Of a stretch of DNA of 35,125 bases, positions 1 to 9,638 are shown piece by piece. The stretch spans positions 1 to 35,125 of the forward strand of contig PANV01000040.1 of assembly GCA_002707765.1 (NCBI GenBank), in the 5' to 3' direction. The DNA comes from Fidelibacterota bacterium. Lineage in GTDB: Bacteria; Fidelibacterota; Marinisomatia; SCGC-AAA003-L08; D37C17. The notes beneath the pieces are model-generated. The model was not told the DNA's origin and did not search any database. It saw only the letters and a program-made list of their open reading frames with translations. The position numbers and the translations under genes were made by a program. Every line of letters starts with the position of its first letter. Positions within the stretch are counted from its first letter, which is position 1.

Positions 1-1
1 A

Positions 2-601
2 ATTGAAAAAACCTTAGTTGAAAAGCTAATTAAAGCATATAAACAAGTTCAAATTGGTAACCCCCTGGATGAATCCACTCTTATGGGACCATTGATTGAC
101 CAAGGCGCTGTAAGTGATTATTCAAATGCATTAATAAAAGCAAAAGAACAGGGTTGTGAAATATTATATGGTGGTAATGTAATAAATGACAAAAAAGGAT
201 TTTATGTTGAGCCAACAATAGTAAGAGCTAAAAATCATTATGATATTGTCCAAGAAGAAACTTTTGCTCCAATTTTATATTTAATGAGATATTCTGATTT
301 AAATGAAGCAATTACCATACATAATGCTGTACCACAAGGTTTATCATCTTCTATATTTACAAATAATATAATTAATGCAGAAACATTTTTATCTCACAAG
401 GGAAGTGACTGTGGTATTGCTAATGTTAATATCGGAACTTCGGGTGCTGAAATCGGTGGTGCTTTTGGTGGTGAAAAAGAAACAGGAGGAGGTAGAGAAT
501 CAGGTTCAGATTCTTGGAAAGCCTATATGCGTAGGCAAACAAATACATTGAACTGGAGTACAGATTTACCTCTTGCTCAAGGAATTAAATTTGATTTATA
601 A
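2..601 (+). CDS. Alpha-aminoadipate semialdehyde dehydrogenase (ALDH7/antiquitin family), 3' part only
   Basis: The reading frame is open at the left edge, so only the last 199 residues are visible and the catalytic cysteine lies outside the window. The C-terminal signature [12 protein letters not shown], then G-G-G-R-E-S-G-S-D, then Y-M-R-R-Q and a final L-P-L-A-Q-G-I-K-F is that of antiquitin (ALDH7A1), and G-F-Y-V-E-P-T-I plus Q-E-E-T-F-A-P-I are general aldehyde dehydrogenase motifs. Family members oxidise alpha-aminoadipate 6-semialdehyde to alpha-aminoadipate with NAD. The next gene, 9 bases on, makes exactly that semialdehyde from lysine, so the pair is a lysine-degradation module; the substrate is inferred from family and neighbour. 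Confidence 0.9.
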   Translation: MEKTLVEKLIKAYKQVQIGNPLDESTLMGPLIDQGAVSDYSNALIKAKEQGCEILYGGNVINDKKGFYVEPTIVRAKNHYDIVQEETFAPILYLMRYSDLNEAITIHNAVPQGLSSSIFTNNIINAETFLSHKGSDCGIANVNIGTSGAEIGGAFGGEKETGGGRESGSDSWKAYMRRQTNTLNWSTDLPLAQGIKFDL

Positions 602-610
602 GGAAAAATT

Positions 611-1966
611 ATGTCTATACAAGCAAATAATGTAAGAAAAATTTTGGCAAGAAATATTTTAGCTGATGGTTTTGAGCCAGTTCTGGATTTAGAAAAAAGT
701 CATGATTCATGGATTGTCGATAAAAGAGATGGTTCCAAATATTTAGATATGTTTTCAATGTATGCTTCTGGATGTATAGGATATAATCATCCTAAAGTTT
801 TAGAAAATAAAGATTTGCTTGCTAAAGTTTCTTTATTTAAGCCAACTTTGTCAGATATTTATACAACAGAATATGCTAGTTTTTTAGATACTTTTAATGA
901 AATAGCTATACCAGATTATCTTAAAAAAACTTTTTTCATTGAAGGTGGATCACTTGCAGTGGAAAATGCTCTTAAAGTTGCTTTTGATTGGAAAGTTAGA
1001 AAAAATTTATCAAAAGGAATTAAAAATAAGGGCTATAAAGTTATACACTTTAAGGAGGCATTCCATGGTAGAAGTGGTTACACAATGTCTTTAACTAATA
1101 CTGATCCAATTAAAACAAAATATTTTCCTAAATTTGATTGGCCTAGAATCGATAATCCTTATTTAAATTTTCCACTAACTAGTAGTGTCTTAGATGATGT
1201 AAAAGAGAGAGAAAAATTAGCGGTTAAACAAATTGAAAAAGCTGTTAAAGAAAATCAAGATGATATTGCAGCTTTAATCATTGAGCCAATTCAAGGCGAG
1301 GGTGGTGATAACCATTTTAGATGCGAATTTTTTCAGAAATTAAGGGAATTAGCTGATGAACATGATTTTTTATTAATCTATGATGAAGTTCAGACTGGAA
1401 TAGGTATAACTGGGAAAATGTGGGCACATCAAAATTTTACTAATGGTTGTGGTTTAAATTGTGATTGTTCTAATGAAATGAAATCAATTCCAGATATAAT
1501 TTCATTTGGTAAAAAGACTCAGGTATGTGGAATTTTAGTTGGTGATAGAATAGATGAAATTGATGATAATGTTTTCAAAAAATCTAGTAGAATAAATTCT
1601 ACTTTTGGTGGTAGTCTGACGGATATGGTTAGATTCAAAATCATTCTTGAAACAATAAGAGATTTTGATTTACTTGAAAATACAAAAAATAACGGATTGT
1701 ATCTACTTAATAAACTTAATGAATTAGAGAAAGAATTTCCTGCATTTGTAATAAATACTAGAGGATTGGGTTTGTTTTGTGCTTTTGACCTGCCTTCAGG
1801 AACAGAAAGAGATAAGCTTACCGCTGAAGCGTATAAAAATAAACTATTAATACTTGGTTGTGGAATTAGAAGTATTAGGTTTAGACCTCATTTAACTGTC
1901 ACCAAAGATGAAATAGATTTTACAATTGATGTTATAAGAAAATCGATTAGTAATTTATTAAAGTAG
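611..1966 (+). CDS. lat: L-lysine 6-transaminase (lysine epsilon-aminotransferase)
   Basis: A 451-residue class III PLP aminotransferase, full length for the family. The PLP-lysine segment S-F-G-K-K-T-Q-V-C-G is diagnostic of lysine epsilon-aminotransferases such as the mycobacterial enzyme, and L-I-Y-D-E-V-Q-T-G-I-G carries the cofactor aspartate. It moves the epsilon-amino group of lysine to 2-oxoglutarate, giving alpha-aminoadipate 6-semialdehyde and glutamate. The ribosome binding site AAGGAAAA sits just ahead of the ATG. It follows the ALDH7 gene by 9 bases, which fits consecutive catabolic steps. The stop TAG shares its G with the GTG of the next gene. The substrate is well supported by motif and context. 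Confidence 0.92.
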   Translation: MSIQANNVRKILARNILADGFEPVLDLEKSHDSWIVDKRDGSKYLDMFSMYASGCIGYNHPKVLENKDLLAKVSLFKPTLSDIYTTEYASFLDTFNEIAIPDYLKKTFFIEGGSLAVENALKVAFDWKVRKNLSKGIKNKGYKVIHFKEAFHGRSGYTMSLTNTDPIKTKYFPKFDWPRIDNPYLNFPLTSSVLDDVKEREKLAVKQIEKAVKENQDDIAALIIEPIQGEGGDNHFRCEFFQKLRELADEHDFLLIYDEVQTGIGITGKMWAHQNFTNGCGLNCDCSNEMKSIPDIISFGKKTQVCGILVGDRIDEIDDNVFKKSSRINSTFGGSLTDMVRFKIILETIRDFDLLENTKNNGLYLLNKLNELEKEFPAFVINTRGLGLFCAFDLPSGTERDKLTAEAYKNKLLILGCGIRSIRFRPHLTVTKDEIDFTIDVIRKSISNLLK

Positions 1967-2643
1967 TGCCAGGCACATTATATATTGTTTCAACACCAAT
2001 TGGTAATTTATCAGATTTATCTTTTCGTGCTATTGATACTCTTAAAAGTGTTGATTTAGTTGCAGTTGAAGATTCTAGAGTAACAGGTAAATTGTTTAAA
2101 AATTATAACATTAAAAATAAATTTTTTATTTATAATAATTTTAATGAAAACAGAAGGTATTTAGATTTATTAGAAAAATTAATAGATGGTATTGATATTG
2201 CATTAGTTTCGGATGCTGGTACTCCAAATATCAGTGACCCTGGCTATAAAATTATTAGTGAATCAAGAAAGTCTGGAGTAAATATTGTTTCTATACCTGG
2301 TCCTTGTTCTGTTGTAGCAGCTTTGTCAATATCTGGTTTACCGGCTAATAGATTTTTTTATGAAGGTTTTTTACCAAAGAAAAAAGGTAGAAAAAAAAGG
2401 TTTGAATTTTTGTCTTTAGTTGATTCAACAATTGTAATACTTGAATCACCATTGAGAGTAAATAAAACTTTGAATGATATTTTAAATTTTATGGGTAATA
2501 GAATCGTAGCATTGTGTAAAGAAATTACTAAAATTCATGAAAATGTAAAATTTGGTTATGTCAATGATATTATTAATGAAGAAAACATGAAGTACAAAGG
2601 AGAGTATATTATTTTAATAGCAAATGAGAAACATGAATTATAA
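1966..2643 (+). CDS. rsmI: 16S rRNA (cytidine(1402)-2'-O)-methyltransferase RsmI
   Basis: A 225-residue tetrapyrrole-methylase-fold protein. It opens with G-T-L-Y-I-V-S-T-P-I-G-N-L-S-D-L and carries A-V-E-D-S-R-V-T-G, S-D-A-G-T-P-N-I-S-D-P-G and S-I-P-G-P-C-S, all RsmI hallmarks for SAM binding and rRNA recognition. It 2'-O-methylates C1402 in the decoding centre of 16S rRNA. It is shorter than the usual 270-290 residues and seems to lack the C-terminal extension. The GTG start overlaps the preceding stop (TAGTG), and its stop overlaps the next ATG (TAATG), so translation is probably coupled through the cluster. Confidence 0.93.
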   Translation: MPGTLYIVSTPIGNLSDLSFRAIDTLKSVDLVAVEDSRVTGKLFKNYNIKNKFFIYNNFNENRRYLDLLEKLIDGIDIALVSDAGTPNISDPGYKIISESRKSGVNIVSIPGPCSVVAALSISGLPANRFFYEGFLPKKKGRKKRFEFLSLVDSTIVILESPLRVNKTLNDILNFMGNRIVALCKEITKIHENVKFGYVNDIINEENMKYKGEYIILIANEKHEL

Positions 2644-3269
2644 TGAATAAATTTATAACATTTGAAGGAATTGATGCTTGCGGAAAAACAACACAAATAA
2701 ATCTTTTATCTGATTTTTTAAAAATTAAAAAAAATAAAAATTTAATTGTTAGAGAGCCTGGAGGTACTCAAATTTCGGAAAAAATTCGTAATTTATTATT
2801 AGATAATAACAATAATATTTCTGATGAAACTGAAACTTTACTATTTTTATCTGCAAGATCACAATTAATAAATGAAATTATTATGAAAAATATTAATAAA
2901 AATAATTTTACGTTATGTGATAGATATATTGATAGTACTGTTGCATATCAAGGTTATGGAAGAGGATTGAGTTTAGATCAAATTCAAATATTGAATAGTT
3001 TTGCTACTAGAGGTATAAAGCCTGATTTAACTTTTATTCTCGATATTGAGGTCTCAGAATCAATGATCAGACTCGGAGGAAAAAAAGATAGAATGGAAGA
3101 GTCAGGGATAGAATTTTTAGAAAAAGTAAGGTATGGTTATCAAAACTTGGCAAAAACTTCTGAAGATAGGTTTAGATTTATTAATTGTATGAATCGTGAT
3201 ATAAAAGATATAAGTGATGAAATAATATATAATGTAAAAGATTTTTATAAAGGAGCATTGGATGAGTAA
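2643..3269 (+). CDS. tmk: Thymidylate kinase
   Basis: A 208-residue dTMP kinase. The P-loop F-E-G-I-D-A-C-G-K-T-T-Q is at residues 7-18, followed by R-E-P-G-G-T and the D-R-Y-I-D-S-T-V-A-Y-Q-G-Y-G-R-G-L motif that contacts dTMP. It phosphorylates dTMP to dTDP in the cytoplasm for DNA synthesis. The start overlaps the rsmI stop by one base in TAATG, and the last 8 bases overlap the protease gene downstream. The sequence is ordinary for the family; there is no sign of truncation. Confidence 0.95.
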   Translation: MNKFITFEGIDACGKTTQINLLSDFLKIKKNKNLIVREPGGTQISEKIRNLLLDNNNNISDETETLLFLSARSQLINEIIMKNINKNNFTLCDRYIDSTVAYQGYGRGLSLDQIQILNSFATRGIKPDLTFILDIEVSESMIRLGGKKDRMEESGIEFLEKVRYGYQNLAKTSEDRFRFINCMNRDIKDISDEIIYNVKDFYKGALDE

Positions 3270-4947
3270 GTTTTTATTATTAATGATATTTTTATTTGGA
3301 CTAATTTTTTCACAAGATAATATTAATAAAATAAAATCTAATAACAACCCTTCATCTAAAGAATATATTAAATTATTAGAAAAATCATTAAAACTTTTAA
3401 AAACTAATTACGTTGATTCAATCAATGAGTCTGAAGTAATAATTTCTGGCATTAAAGGTTTAATGAAAGAGTTAGATCCATATACAAAACTGCTTATGTC
3501 TGATAGTAAGGCAAGCTATGATCATTTAAGAAAAGGAAAATATGGAGGTATTGGAATTCAGATTGGGATGAGAAGAGATACTTTAACAGTTTTAAGCACT
3601 TTTGAAAATAGTCCAGCATATTCAGAAGGTATACAAATTGGAGATAATATCTTGATGATTGATAGTACCTACACAAAAAATTTAACTTTGAAAGAGAGTT
3701 CAAATTTGATAAAAGGAGAATTAGATTCAATTGTTACTTTATCAATTTACCGTTCAGTAACAAAAGAAAGATTAAAATTTGATTTAAAAAGATCTAATAT
3801 ACCTTTAAAAAATGTTCCTTACTGGGGGGTAGATGATAATGGTGTAGGTTATATAAGAATTAATCGATTTTCTAAAAATTCTGATAAAGATTTTAAACAA
3901 GGATTGGAAGAATTATCCAAAAATGGACTAAAAAGTTTAATAATTGATCTGAGAGGAAATTCAGGTGGTTTACTGAGTACTGCCATAAATATTTTAGATA
4001 ACTTAACAAACAGGGGTGATGATTTATTATCACAAAAAGGAAAGACTTCCAGGTCAAATAGAGAATGGAAATCTAGAAGGAATCCAATATTGAGCCCTGA
4101 AATTCCATTAATTATATTAATTAATAAAAGGTCTGCATCAGCAAGTGAAATTGTTGCTGGTACTATTCAAGATTTAGATAGAGGAATAGTTCTTGGAGAA
4201 AAATCTTTTGGAAAGGGCTTAGTCCAACACATGTATGATTTAAATGATTCAACTACTTTGAAGGTTACTACTGCTAAGTTTTATCTTCCATCAGGTAGGT
4301 TAATTCAGAAGCAAGATTATTTAGATAATGGTTTTTTAACTGATGGTTTAGATAAAATAGATTCAACTTTTACAACTAAAAATGGTAGGGAGGTTAAAGG
4401 AGGTGGGGGTATAATTCCAGATGTTAAAACTTCCAAGAATAAATATTCTCCCTTTGTTAATGCACTTTACAAAGAAAAAGTATTTTTAACTTTTGCAACT
4501 GATTTTATACCAAGAAACCCAGATTTAAAAGAAAAACTTGCAAATAATTTAGTTTTACCAAATCAAGTTTTTAACGAATTTAAAAAGTTTTTGATCGATT
4601 ATGATTTAAAATATAAAATTGTTGGTGAAGTTGAATTTGAAAAAATGAAAAATAACCTTTTGAAAGAATCAATTTCAATAAATAAATATAGTAGGCTAAT
4701 AACGTCTAATCCAGATTATAATATGATTAGAGATATTGAAAATTATTTTAAAAAAATCAAACAGATTCAAATAGATTTATCAGATAATAAAAGAGATATT
4801 AAAAATGGTTTATTAAGAGAATTCTGCAGACTATTGTTTGATGAAAAAAAAAGAATTGCAGCAAGTCTCAAAAACGATGTAGAATATAATAAAGCTGTAG
4901 AAATCTTAAATGAAAAAAATGAATATTATAAACTATTAGGTTATTGA
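3262..4947 (+). CDS. Carboxyl-terminal processing protease (S41 family, PDZ)
   Basis: A 561-residue secreted S41 peptidase. Residues 1-17 form a hydrophobic signal sequence, the G-L-M-K-E-L-D-P-Y-T prologue is at about 66, a PDZ domain with G-G-I-G-I-Q-I-G spans about 95-165, and the catalytic core holds L-I-I-D-L-R-G-N-S-G-G, S-A-S-A-S-E (nucleophile Ser293) and G-E-K-S-F-G-K-G (general base Lys318). The 25-residue Ser-Lys spacing matches Escherichia coli Prc. Such enzymes trim or degrade envelope proteins from their C-termini. The ribosome binding site AGGAG at 3251-3255 supports the ATG at 3262, inside the end of tmk. About 170 residues after the core are lysine- and asparagine-rich with no domain I recognise. 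Confidence 0.92.
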   Translation: MSKFLLLMIFLFGLIFSQDNINKIKSNNNPSSKEYIKLLEKSLKLLKTNYVDSINESEVIISGIKGLMKELDPYTKLLMSDSKASYDHLRKGKYGGIGIQIGMRRDTLTVLSTFENSPAYSEGIQIGDNILMIDSTYTKNLTLKESSNLIKGELDSIVTLSIYRSVTKERLKFDLKRSNIPLKNVPYWGVDDNGVGYIRINRFSKNSDKDFKQGLEELSKNGLKSLIIDLRGNSGGLLSTAINILDNLTNRGDDLLSQKGKTSRSNREWKSRRNPILSPEIPLIILINKRSASASEIVAGTIQDLDRGIVLGEKSFGKGLVQHMYDLNDSTTLKVTTAKFYLPSGRLIQKQDYLDNGFLTDGLDKIDSTFTTKNGREVKGGGGIIPDVKTSKNKYSPFVNALYKEKVFLTFATDFIPRNPDLKEKLANNLVLPNQVFNEFKKFLIDYDLKYKIVGEVEFEKMKNNLLKESISINKYSRLITSNPDYNMIRDIENYFKKIKQIQIDLSDNKRDIKNGLLREFCRLLFDEKKRIAASLKNDVEYNKAVEILNEKNEYYKLLGY

Positions 4948-5017
4948 ATAAATAATTGATTTTTTTTATAGGAAAAAATTATTTAAATTTCCCGGCTTTA
5001 CAATATATATATTAAAT

Positions 5018-5091
<74 letters not shown>

Positions 5092-5128
5092 CATTAATAT
5101 TTTTAGCTAGAATTTAATAAATAAAACA

Positions 5129-5133
5129 AGGAG
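5129..5133 (+). promoter_or_regulatory. Ribosome binding site that sets an AUA start for infC
   Basis: AGGAG lies 7 bases before ATA at 5141. No other start in this frame has a comparable site: the in-frame GTG at 5195 is preceded by TTCAGAG and would remove the conserved R-I-N-N region of IF-3. This site therefore decides the start in favour of the rare AUA codon. Confidence 0.75.
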
Positions 5134-5140
5134 TAATAAA

Positions 5141-5656
5141 ATAGCAAGTAAAACAGATAAAGTTAGAATTAATAATTCAATAAAAAGTTCAGAGGTGAGA
5201 TTAATAGATGAAAATGGTAATCAATGTGGTATCATTTCACTTGAAAAGGCTCAGGAAATGGCTAATGAAGCAAGTTTAGATTTGGTTGAGATTGCATCTA
5301 ATACGAATCCTCCCGTTTGTAAAATATTAAATTTTGGAAAATATAAGTACGATAAAGAAAGACAAAAGAAAATAAATAAAAAAAAGCAACATGTTGTTAA
5401 TGTAAAAGAAATTAGATTAAGGCCAAATACTGATAAACATGATTTAGTAATAAAAATTAATAAAGCTCAAAAATTTTTACTTAAAGGTGACAAGCTAAAA
5501 GTCACAATTATGTTTAGAGGTAGAGAATTTATGAGGCAAGAGGCAGGTTATGATTTATTAAATAACGTTAAAGATGTACTTAGTGAAATATCTGTTGTTG
5601 ATAAAGAACCTAATATGCAAGGAAGAAGACTCTCATTAATATTGAGTCCTAAATAA
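5141..5656 (+). CDS. infC: Translation initiation factor IF-3, predicted AUA start
   Basis: IF-3 binds the 30S subunit, prevents 50S joining and rejects poor start codons. From ATA at 5141 the protein is 171 residues and begins [12 protein letters not shown], then [10 protein letters not shown], the normal IF-3 N-domain; the C-domain has [11 protein letters not shown] and M-F-R-G-R-E. There is no in-frame ATG for these residues; a GTG at 5195 would lose 18 of them. AGGAG stands 7 bases ahead of the ATA. Escherichia coli infC uses AUU for autoregulation, so a rare start here fits the family. It leads the infC-rpmI-rplT cluster. Confidence 0.93.
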   Translation: MASKTDKVRINNSIKSSEVRLIDENGNQCGIISLEKAQEMANEASLDLVEIASNTNPPVCKILNFGKYKYDKERQKKINKKKQHVVNVKEIRLRPNTDKHDLVIKINKAQKFLLKGDKLKVTIMFRGREFMRQEAGYDLLNNVKDVLSEISVVDKEPNMQGRRLSLILSPK

Positions 5657-5667
5657 GGAGAAAAAAG

Positions 5668-5862
5668 ATGCCTAAAATGAAGACAAAAAAAAGTGCTGCA
5701 AAGCGTTTTAAAGTAACAGGTTCAGGTAAAATTAGTTATAATAAAAGTGGAAATAGACATTTATCTACGAAAAAAAGTCCAAAACGGAAGAGGCGTCTCC
5801 GTAAGGATACTACAATAAGTAATGCAATGAGTCGTAGAACGAAGACTATGATTCAAGCATAG
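5668..5862 (+). CDS. rpmI: 50S ribosomal protein L35
   Basis: A 64-residue, highly basic protein starting [14 protein letters not shown], the L35 signature, with a later run of lysines and arginines ([11 protein letters not shown]). It is a structural protein of the large ribosomal subunit. AAGGAG directly after the infC stop is its ribosome binding site. The gene order infC-rpmI-rplT is the widely conserved one. Confidence 0.97.
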   Translation: MPKMKTKKSAAKRFKVTGSGKISYNKSGNRHLSTKKSPKRKRRLRKDTTISNAMSRRTKTMIQA

Positions 5863-5883
5863 TCTAAATTAAGGAGATAAAGT

Positions 5884-6228
5884 ATGCCAAGAGCCAATAG
5901 TAGTGTGCCTCGACATAGAAGGCACAGAAAAATAGTAAAACAAGCCAAAGGTTATTATGGAGTAAGAAAATCAAATTTTAGAGCTGCAAAGGATGCAGTC
6001 GAAAGGAGTTTGCAATTTTCTTACAGAGATAGAAGACAGAAAAAGCGAACAATAAGATCTTTGTGGATAGTACGAATTAACGCTGCAGTTAGAGAACATG
6101 GACTAAATTATTCAACATTTGTTAATTTATTAAAAAATAAAAATATTATGATTAATAGAAAAACTTTAGCATATCTTGCTGTAAATGACAAAGATGCATT
6201 TGATGCAATTGTAAAATCTGTATCTTGA
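5884..6228 (+). CDS. rplT: 50S ribosomal protein L20
   Basis: A 114-residue basic protein with R-H-R-K-I-V-K-Q-A-K-G-Y-Y-G near residue 14, R-D-R-R-Q-K-K-R-T-I-R at about 49 and L-W-I-V-R-I-N-A-A-V-R-E-H-G following, all typical of L20. It binds 23S rRNA early in 50S assembly. AAGGAGA stands ahead of the ATG. In other bacteria L20 or IF-3 autoregulates this operon; I see no obvious L20-binding pseudoknot here, though the leader was not folded computationally. Confidence 0.97.
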   Translation: MPRANSSVPRHRRHRKIVKQAKGYYGVRKSNFRAAKDAVERSLQFSYRDRRQKKRTIRSLWIVRINAAVREHGLNYSTFVNLLKNKNIMINRKTLAYLAVNDKDAFDAIVKSVS

Positions 6229-6240
6229 TATAGAATTTAC

Positions 6241-7260
6241 GTGTCTTTATCTGAAAAAATACAAGAAATCAAATCTACATTTGATTCTGATTACAAATCT
6301 GTAAAAAATAATCAATTAGATAATCAACTAGTCTACAACAAATATTTGGGCAGAAAGGGTTTGATGAATACTCTTTACCCATTACTAGCTAAGGTCGAAG
6401 TAAATAAAAAATCTGAATTTGGAAAAAAGATTAATGATTTAAAAAATCATATAGCCTCAAAGTTAGATGATAAGCAATCAACTACAAAAAGTAGCAAAAA
6501 TAAATTAAAAGTTGATTTATCATTACCGGAATCTTATAATTCATTTGGTAGTATACACCCAATTACCCTAATTATTGACGAAATTAAAAGTATTTTTAAT
6601 AGAATTGGATTTTCTTCAGTATATGGTCCAGAAATTGATACAGATTATTATAATTTTGAAGCATTGAACATACCCAAGCATCATCCCGCTAGAGATATGC
6701 AAGATACATTTTACATTAATGATCAAGTGTTATTAAGAACACATACATCTGGAAGTCAAGTTCATTTTATGAAAAACAATGAGCCTCCTGTGAGGATTTT
6801 ATCACCTGGTCGCGTCTATAGAAATGAGGACATAAGTGTTAGAAGTTATTGTTTGTTTCATCAAATTGAAGGCCTATATGTTGATAAGAATGTAACTTTT
6901 TCTGAATTGAAGGGCACCCTCGAATATTTTGCGAAAGAATTTTTTGGTTCAAATGTTAAAACTAGATTTAGACCTAGTTATTTTCCATTTACTGAGCCTA
7001 GCGCTGAAATGGATGTTTATTGGGGATTAAATTCTGAATCAGATTATAGAATAACTAAAGGTACTGGATGGTTAGAAATTTTAGGATGTGGAATGGTAGA
7101 CCCAGAAGTATTTAAATCAGTTGAATATGATTCTGATAAATATAGTGGTTTTGCTTTTGGCTTAGGAATTGAGAGAATTGCAATGCTAAAATATGGAATA
7201 GATGATATTAGGCTTCTATATGAAGGAGATTTTAAATTTTTGGAGCAATTTAAAAAATGA
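6241..7260 (+). CDS. pheS: Phenylalanine--tRNA ligase, alpha subunit
   Basis: A 339-residue class II synthetase catalytic subunit. The N-terminal helical part leads to G-R-K-G-L-M, then H-P-I-T-L-I, D-T-F-Y-I, L-L-R-T-H-T-S (motif 2 region), R-V-Y-R-N-E-D and motif 3 G-L-G-I-E-R-I-A-M-L-K-Y-G-I. With PheT it forms the alpha2beta2 enzyme that charges tRNA-Phe. The start is GTG at 6241, 12 bases after the rplT stop, with no convincing ribosome binding site, so it may depend on coupling. Its last 4 bases (ATGA) are shared with pheT. Confidence 0.96.
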   Translation: MSLSEKIQEIKSTFDSDYKSVKNNQLDNQLVYNKYLGRKGLMNTLYPLLAKVEVNKKSEFGKKINDLKNHIASKLDDKQSTTKSSKNKLKVDLSLPESYNSFGSIHPITLIIDEIKSIFNRIGFSSVYGPEIDTDYYNFEALNIPKHHPARDMQDTFYINDQVLLRTHTSGSQVHFMKNNEPPVRILSPGRVYRNEDISVRSYCLFHQIEGLYVDKNVTFSELKGTLEYFAKEFFGSNVKTRFRPSYFPFTEPSAEMDVYWGLNSESDYRITKGTGWLEILGCGMVDPEVFKSVEYDSDKYSGFAFGLGIERIAMLKYGIDDIRLLYEGDFKFLEQFKK

Positions 7261-9632
7261 AAATATCAAGAAATTGGTTAAATAGTTATATCGAATCAGA
7301 TAGAACTAATTCAGAATTAGTTGATTGTTTTACACAGTTGGGATTAGAGTGTAATTATCATCTAATTAATTCATTAGATTCTAATATAGTCGTTGGAAAA
7401 GTTGTAGAATGTGTTAAGCATCCAGATGCTGATAGATTAAAAGTCTGTCAAGTAGATATATCAAGTGAATCCAATTTGACAATTATATGTGGTGCTCCCA
7501 ATGTGAAAGAAAATATTTTAGTTCCTATTGCAAAAATCGGTTCTCATATAAGTGATTTTGAAATAAAGAAAACTAAAATAAGAGGTATTTATTCATATGG
7601 TATGATATGTTCAGAAAAGGAATTAGGCTTAGGTGAGAATCACGATGGAATTATGATATTAGATAATAATTTAGAAGTTGGACAAAAATTAGCTAGTGAA
7701 CTTGAAATTAAAGAAGATTCAATTTTTGATTTTGATATCACACCTAATAGAGGTGATTGCTTTAGTCACTTAGGAATAGCAAGGGAACTTTCCATTATTG
7801 AAAATTTAAAAATTAAAAAAGAAAAGTTTGATTTTAAAAAAAATGAACTTGATATTTTAGATTATGTTGACGTTACTATTGATGATTATGATCTTTGTCC
7901 AAGATATGCTTGTAGGTTAATTAAGAATGTGGAAGTTAAAGAAAGTCCTTTGTGGCTGAAGAAAAGTCTCGCAGCTATTGGGCAAAAAAGTGTCAATAAT
8001 ATTGTCGATTTGGCAAATTATATTATGTTTGATTTAGGGCAGCCATTACATACATTTGATTATGATAAATTAAACGGAAATAAAATTGAAGTTAGAAGGG
8101 CATATGAAAATGAAAAAATTATTTGTTTGAATAATGATGAGAACAAATTAACATCAGATGATATTGTCATAGCTGATAATAGCGGACCTGTAGCAATTGC
8201 AGGTGTAATTGGAGGCTTGGAAAGTCAGGTTACATCAAAAACAACTAACATATTACTTGAAAGTGCTGTATTTAATGAAATAAATATTAGAAAAACATCA
8301 AAAAAATATGATTATGCAAAGGAAGCATCTAAGAGATTTGAGAGAGGCATCGATTATGAAAATGTAATTTATGTAATGGATAAATTTACTTATTTACTTT
8401 TAAGTGATTGTAAAAAAGCAGAAATAAGTTCTAATTACATAGATAAATGTAAAAATAAATCAAATAAATTGATTGAGTTTGATGTTTCGAAGTGTAATAG
8501 TTTTTTAGGTACTTCACTAGGAAGCAATGAAATCAAAAGTATTTTTAATTCTTTAGATATAAAATTTTCTGACAAAAAAAATCATTTTAAATGTTCTATT
8601 CCTTCTTATAGGAATGATTTAGAAAGAGAAGTAGATTTGTTTGAGGAGGTTGCGAGAGTTTTTGGTTATGATTCTATAGAATCTAATATGAATTTCAAAT
8701 TTTCAATAAATAGTTTAATCAGAGATGAAAATCTTATAGAAGATAAATTAAGAACAATTTTATCAAATAATGGTTTTAATGAACATTATTCTAACAGCTT
8801 GTACAATAAAAAAGAAACAACTTTATCAAATGAAAATGCAATAAGGTTAATGAACCCATTGAGCAGAGATATGGAATATTTAAGAAATTCTTTATCTCCT
8901 GGAATTTTAAAAGCATTATCTTTTAATGAAAAAAGAGAGTCTGAATTTTTGAAGTATTATGAAATAGGTTCAATAAATGTTTACGACAAAAAAAAATATA
9001 ATTTATCTAATGAAAGAAGAATTTTATCTTTAGGATATTTAGGAGATAAAATAAAATCCTGGAGCGGTACAAAACCCTTTAACTTATTTAATATCAAAGG
9101 TGATATTTCGATGATATTTCATAATTTAGGATTCAATAAAATTAGTTATAAAGTTGATACTATCGATAACAATTGTAATTTTAAAATTTCAATAATTCTA
9201 AATGGACAAAATATTGGTGAAATCAAAGAAATTAATGATACCGTTAAAAATTATTACGATATATCAAGTAGTGTAATAGTATGTAATATTGACTTAGATG
9301 AAGTTAATGTTTTTTATGATAAACTTAAAATTTCTTATAATAAAACTATTTCATATCCATCAATTAATAGAGATATTGCAATTTTAGTACCACATTCAAT
9401 TACACATGATGATATAATTAATGTAATACGTAAATCATCAACCAAAATATTGAGAGATGTTAAACTATTTGATATTTATGATGATAAGAATTTTGACAAA
9501 AATACAAAAAGTATGGGTTATTCTTTAAAATTTCAATCACCTGAAAGAACTTTAAAATCTAGCGAAGTAGATAAAGAAATTAAATTAGTACTTGATAATC
9601 TATTAACTAAATTAAACGCTAAACAGAGATAA
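7257..9632 (+). CDS. pheT: Phenylalanine--tRNA ligase, beta subunit
   Basis: A 791-residue subunit of normal length. The N-terminal tRNA-binding OB-fold is at about 40-150 (V-V-G-K-V-V, H-P-D-A-D-R-L-K-V-C-Q-V), the B3/B4 editing domain follows (T-P-N-R-G-D-C, L-G-Q-P-L-H-T-F-D, S-K-R-F-E-R-G), then the B5 domain and catalytic-like core (L-M-N-P-L-S). The end is an anticodon-binding FDX-ACB domain (Y-P-S-I-N-R-D-I-A). It overlaps pheS by ATGA, as expected for equimolar subunits. Lysine, asparagine and isoleucine replace many residues in keeping with the local AT bias. Confidence 0.96.
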   Translation: MKISRNWLNSYIESDRTNSELVDCFTQLGLECNYHLINSLDSNIVVGKVVECVKHPDADRLKVCQVDISSESNLTIICGAPNVKENILVPIAKIGSHISDFEIKKTKIRGIYSYGMICSEKELGLGENHDGIMILDNNLEVGQKLASELEIKEDSIFDFDITPNRGDCFSHLGIARELSIIENLKIKKEKFDFKKNELDILDYVDVTIDDYDLCPRYACRLIKNVEVKESPLWLKKSLAAIGQKSVNNIVDLANYIMFDLGQPLHTFDYDKLNGNKIEVRRAYENEKIICLNNDENKLTSDDIVIADNSGPVAIAGVIGGLESQVTSKTTNILLESAVFNEINIRKTSKKYDYAKEASKRFERGIDYENVIYVMDKFTYLLLSDCKKAEISSNYIDKCKNKSNKLIEFDVSKCNSFLGTSLGSNEIKSIFNSLDIKFSDKKNHFKCSIPSYRNDLEREVDLFEEVARVFGYDSIESNMNFKFSINSLIRDENLIEDKLRTILSNNGFNEHYSNSLYNKKETTLSNENAIRLMNPLSRDMEYLRNSLSPGILKALSFNEKRESEFLKYYEIGSINVYDKKKYNLSNERRILSLGYLGDKIKSWSGTKPFNLFNIKGDISMIFHNLGFNKISYKVDTIDNNCNFKISIILNGQNIGEIKEINDTVKNYYDISSSVIVCNIDLDEVNVFYDKLKISYNKTISYPSINRDIAILVPHSITHDDIINVIRKSSTKILRDVKLFDIYDDKNFDKNTKSMGYSLKFQSPERTLKSSEVDKEIKLVLDNLLTKLNAKQR

Positions 9633-9638
9633 GAAACT

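Noticed and set aside
3117-3347. Minus-strand 76-codon frame across the tmk/protease junction
   Set aside because: Lies over two well-supported plus-strand genes, is isoleucine-rich from the AT bias and has no family motif.
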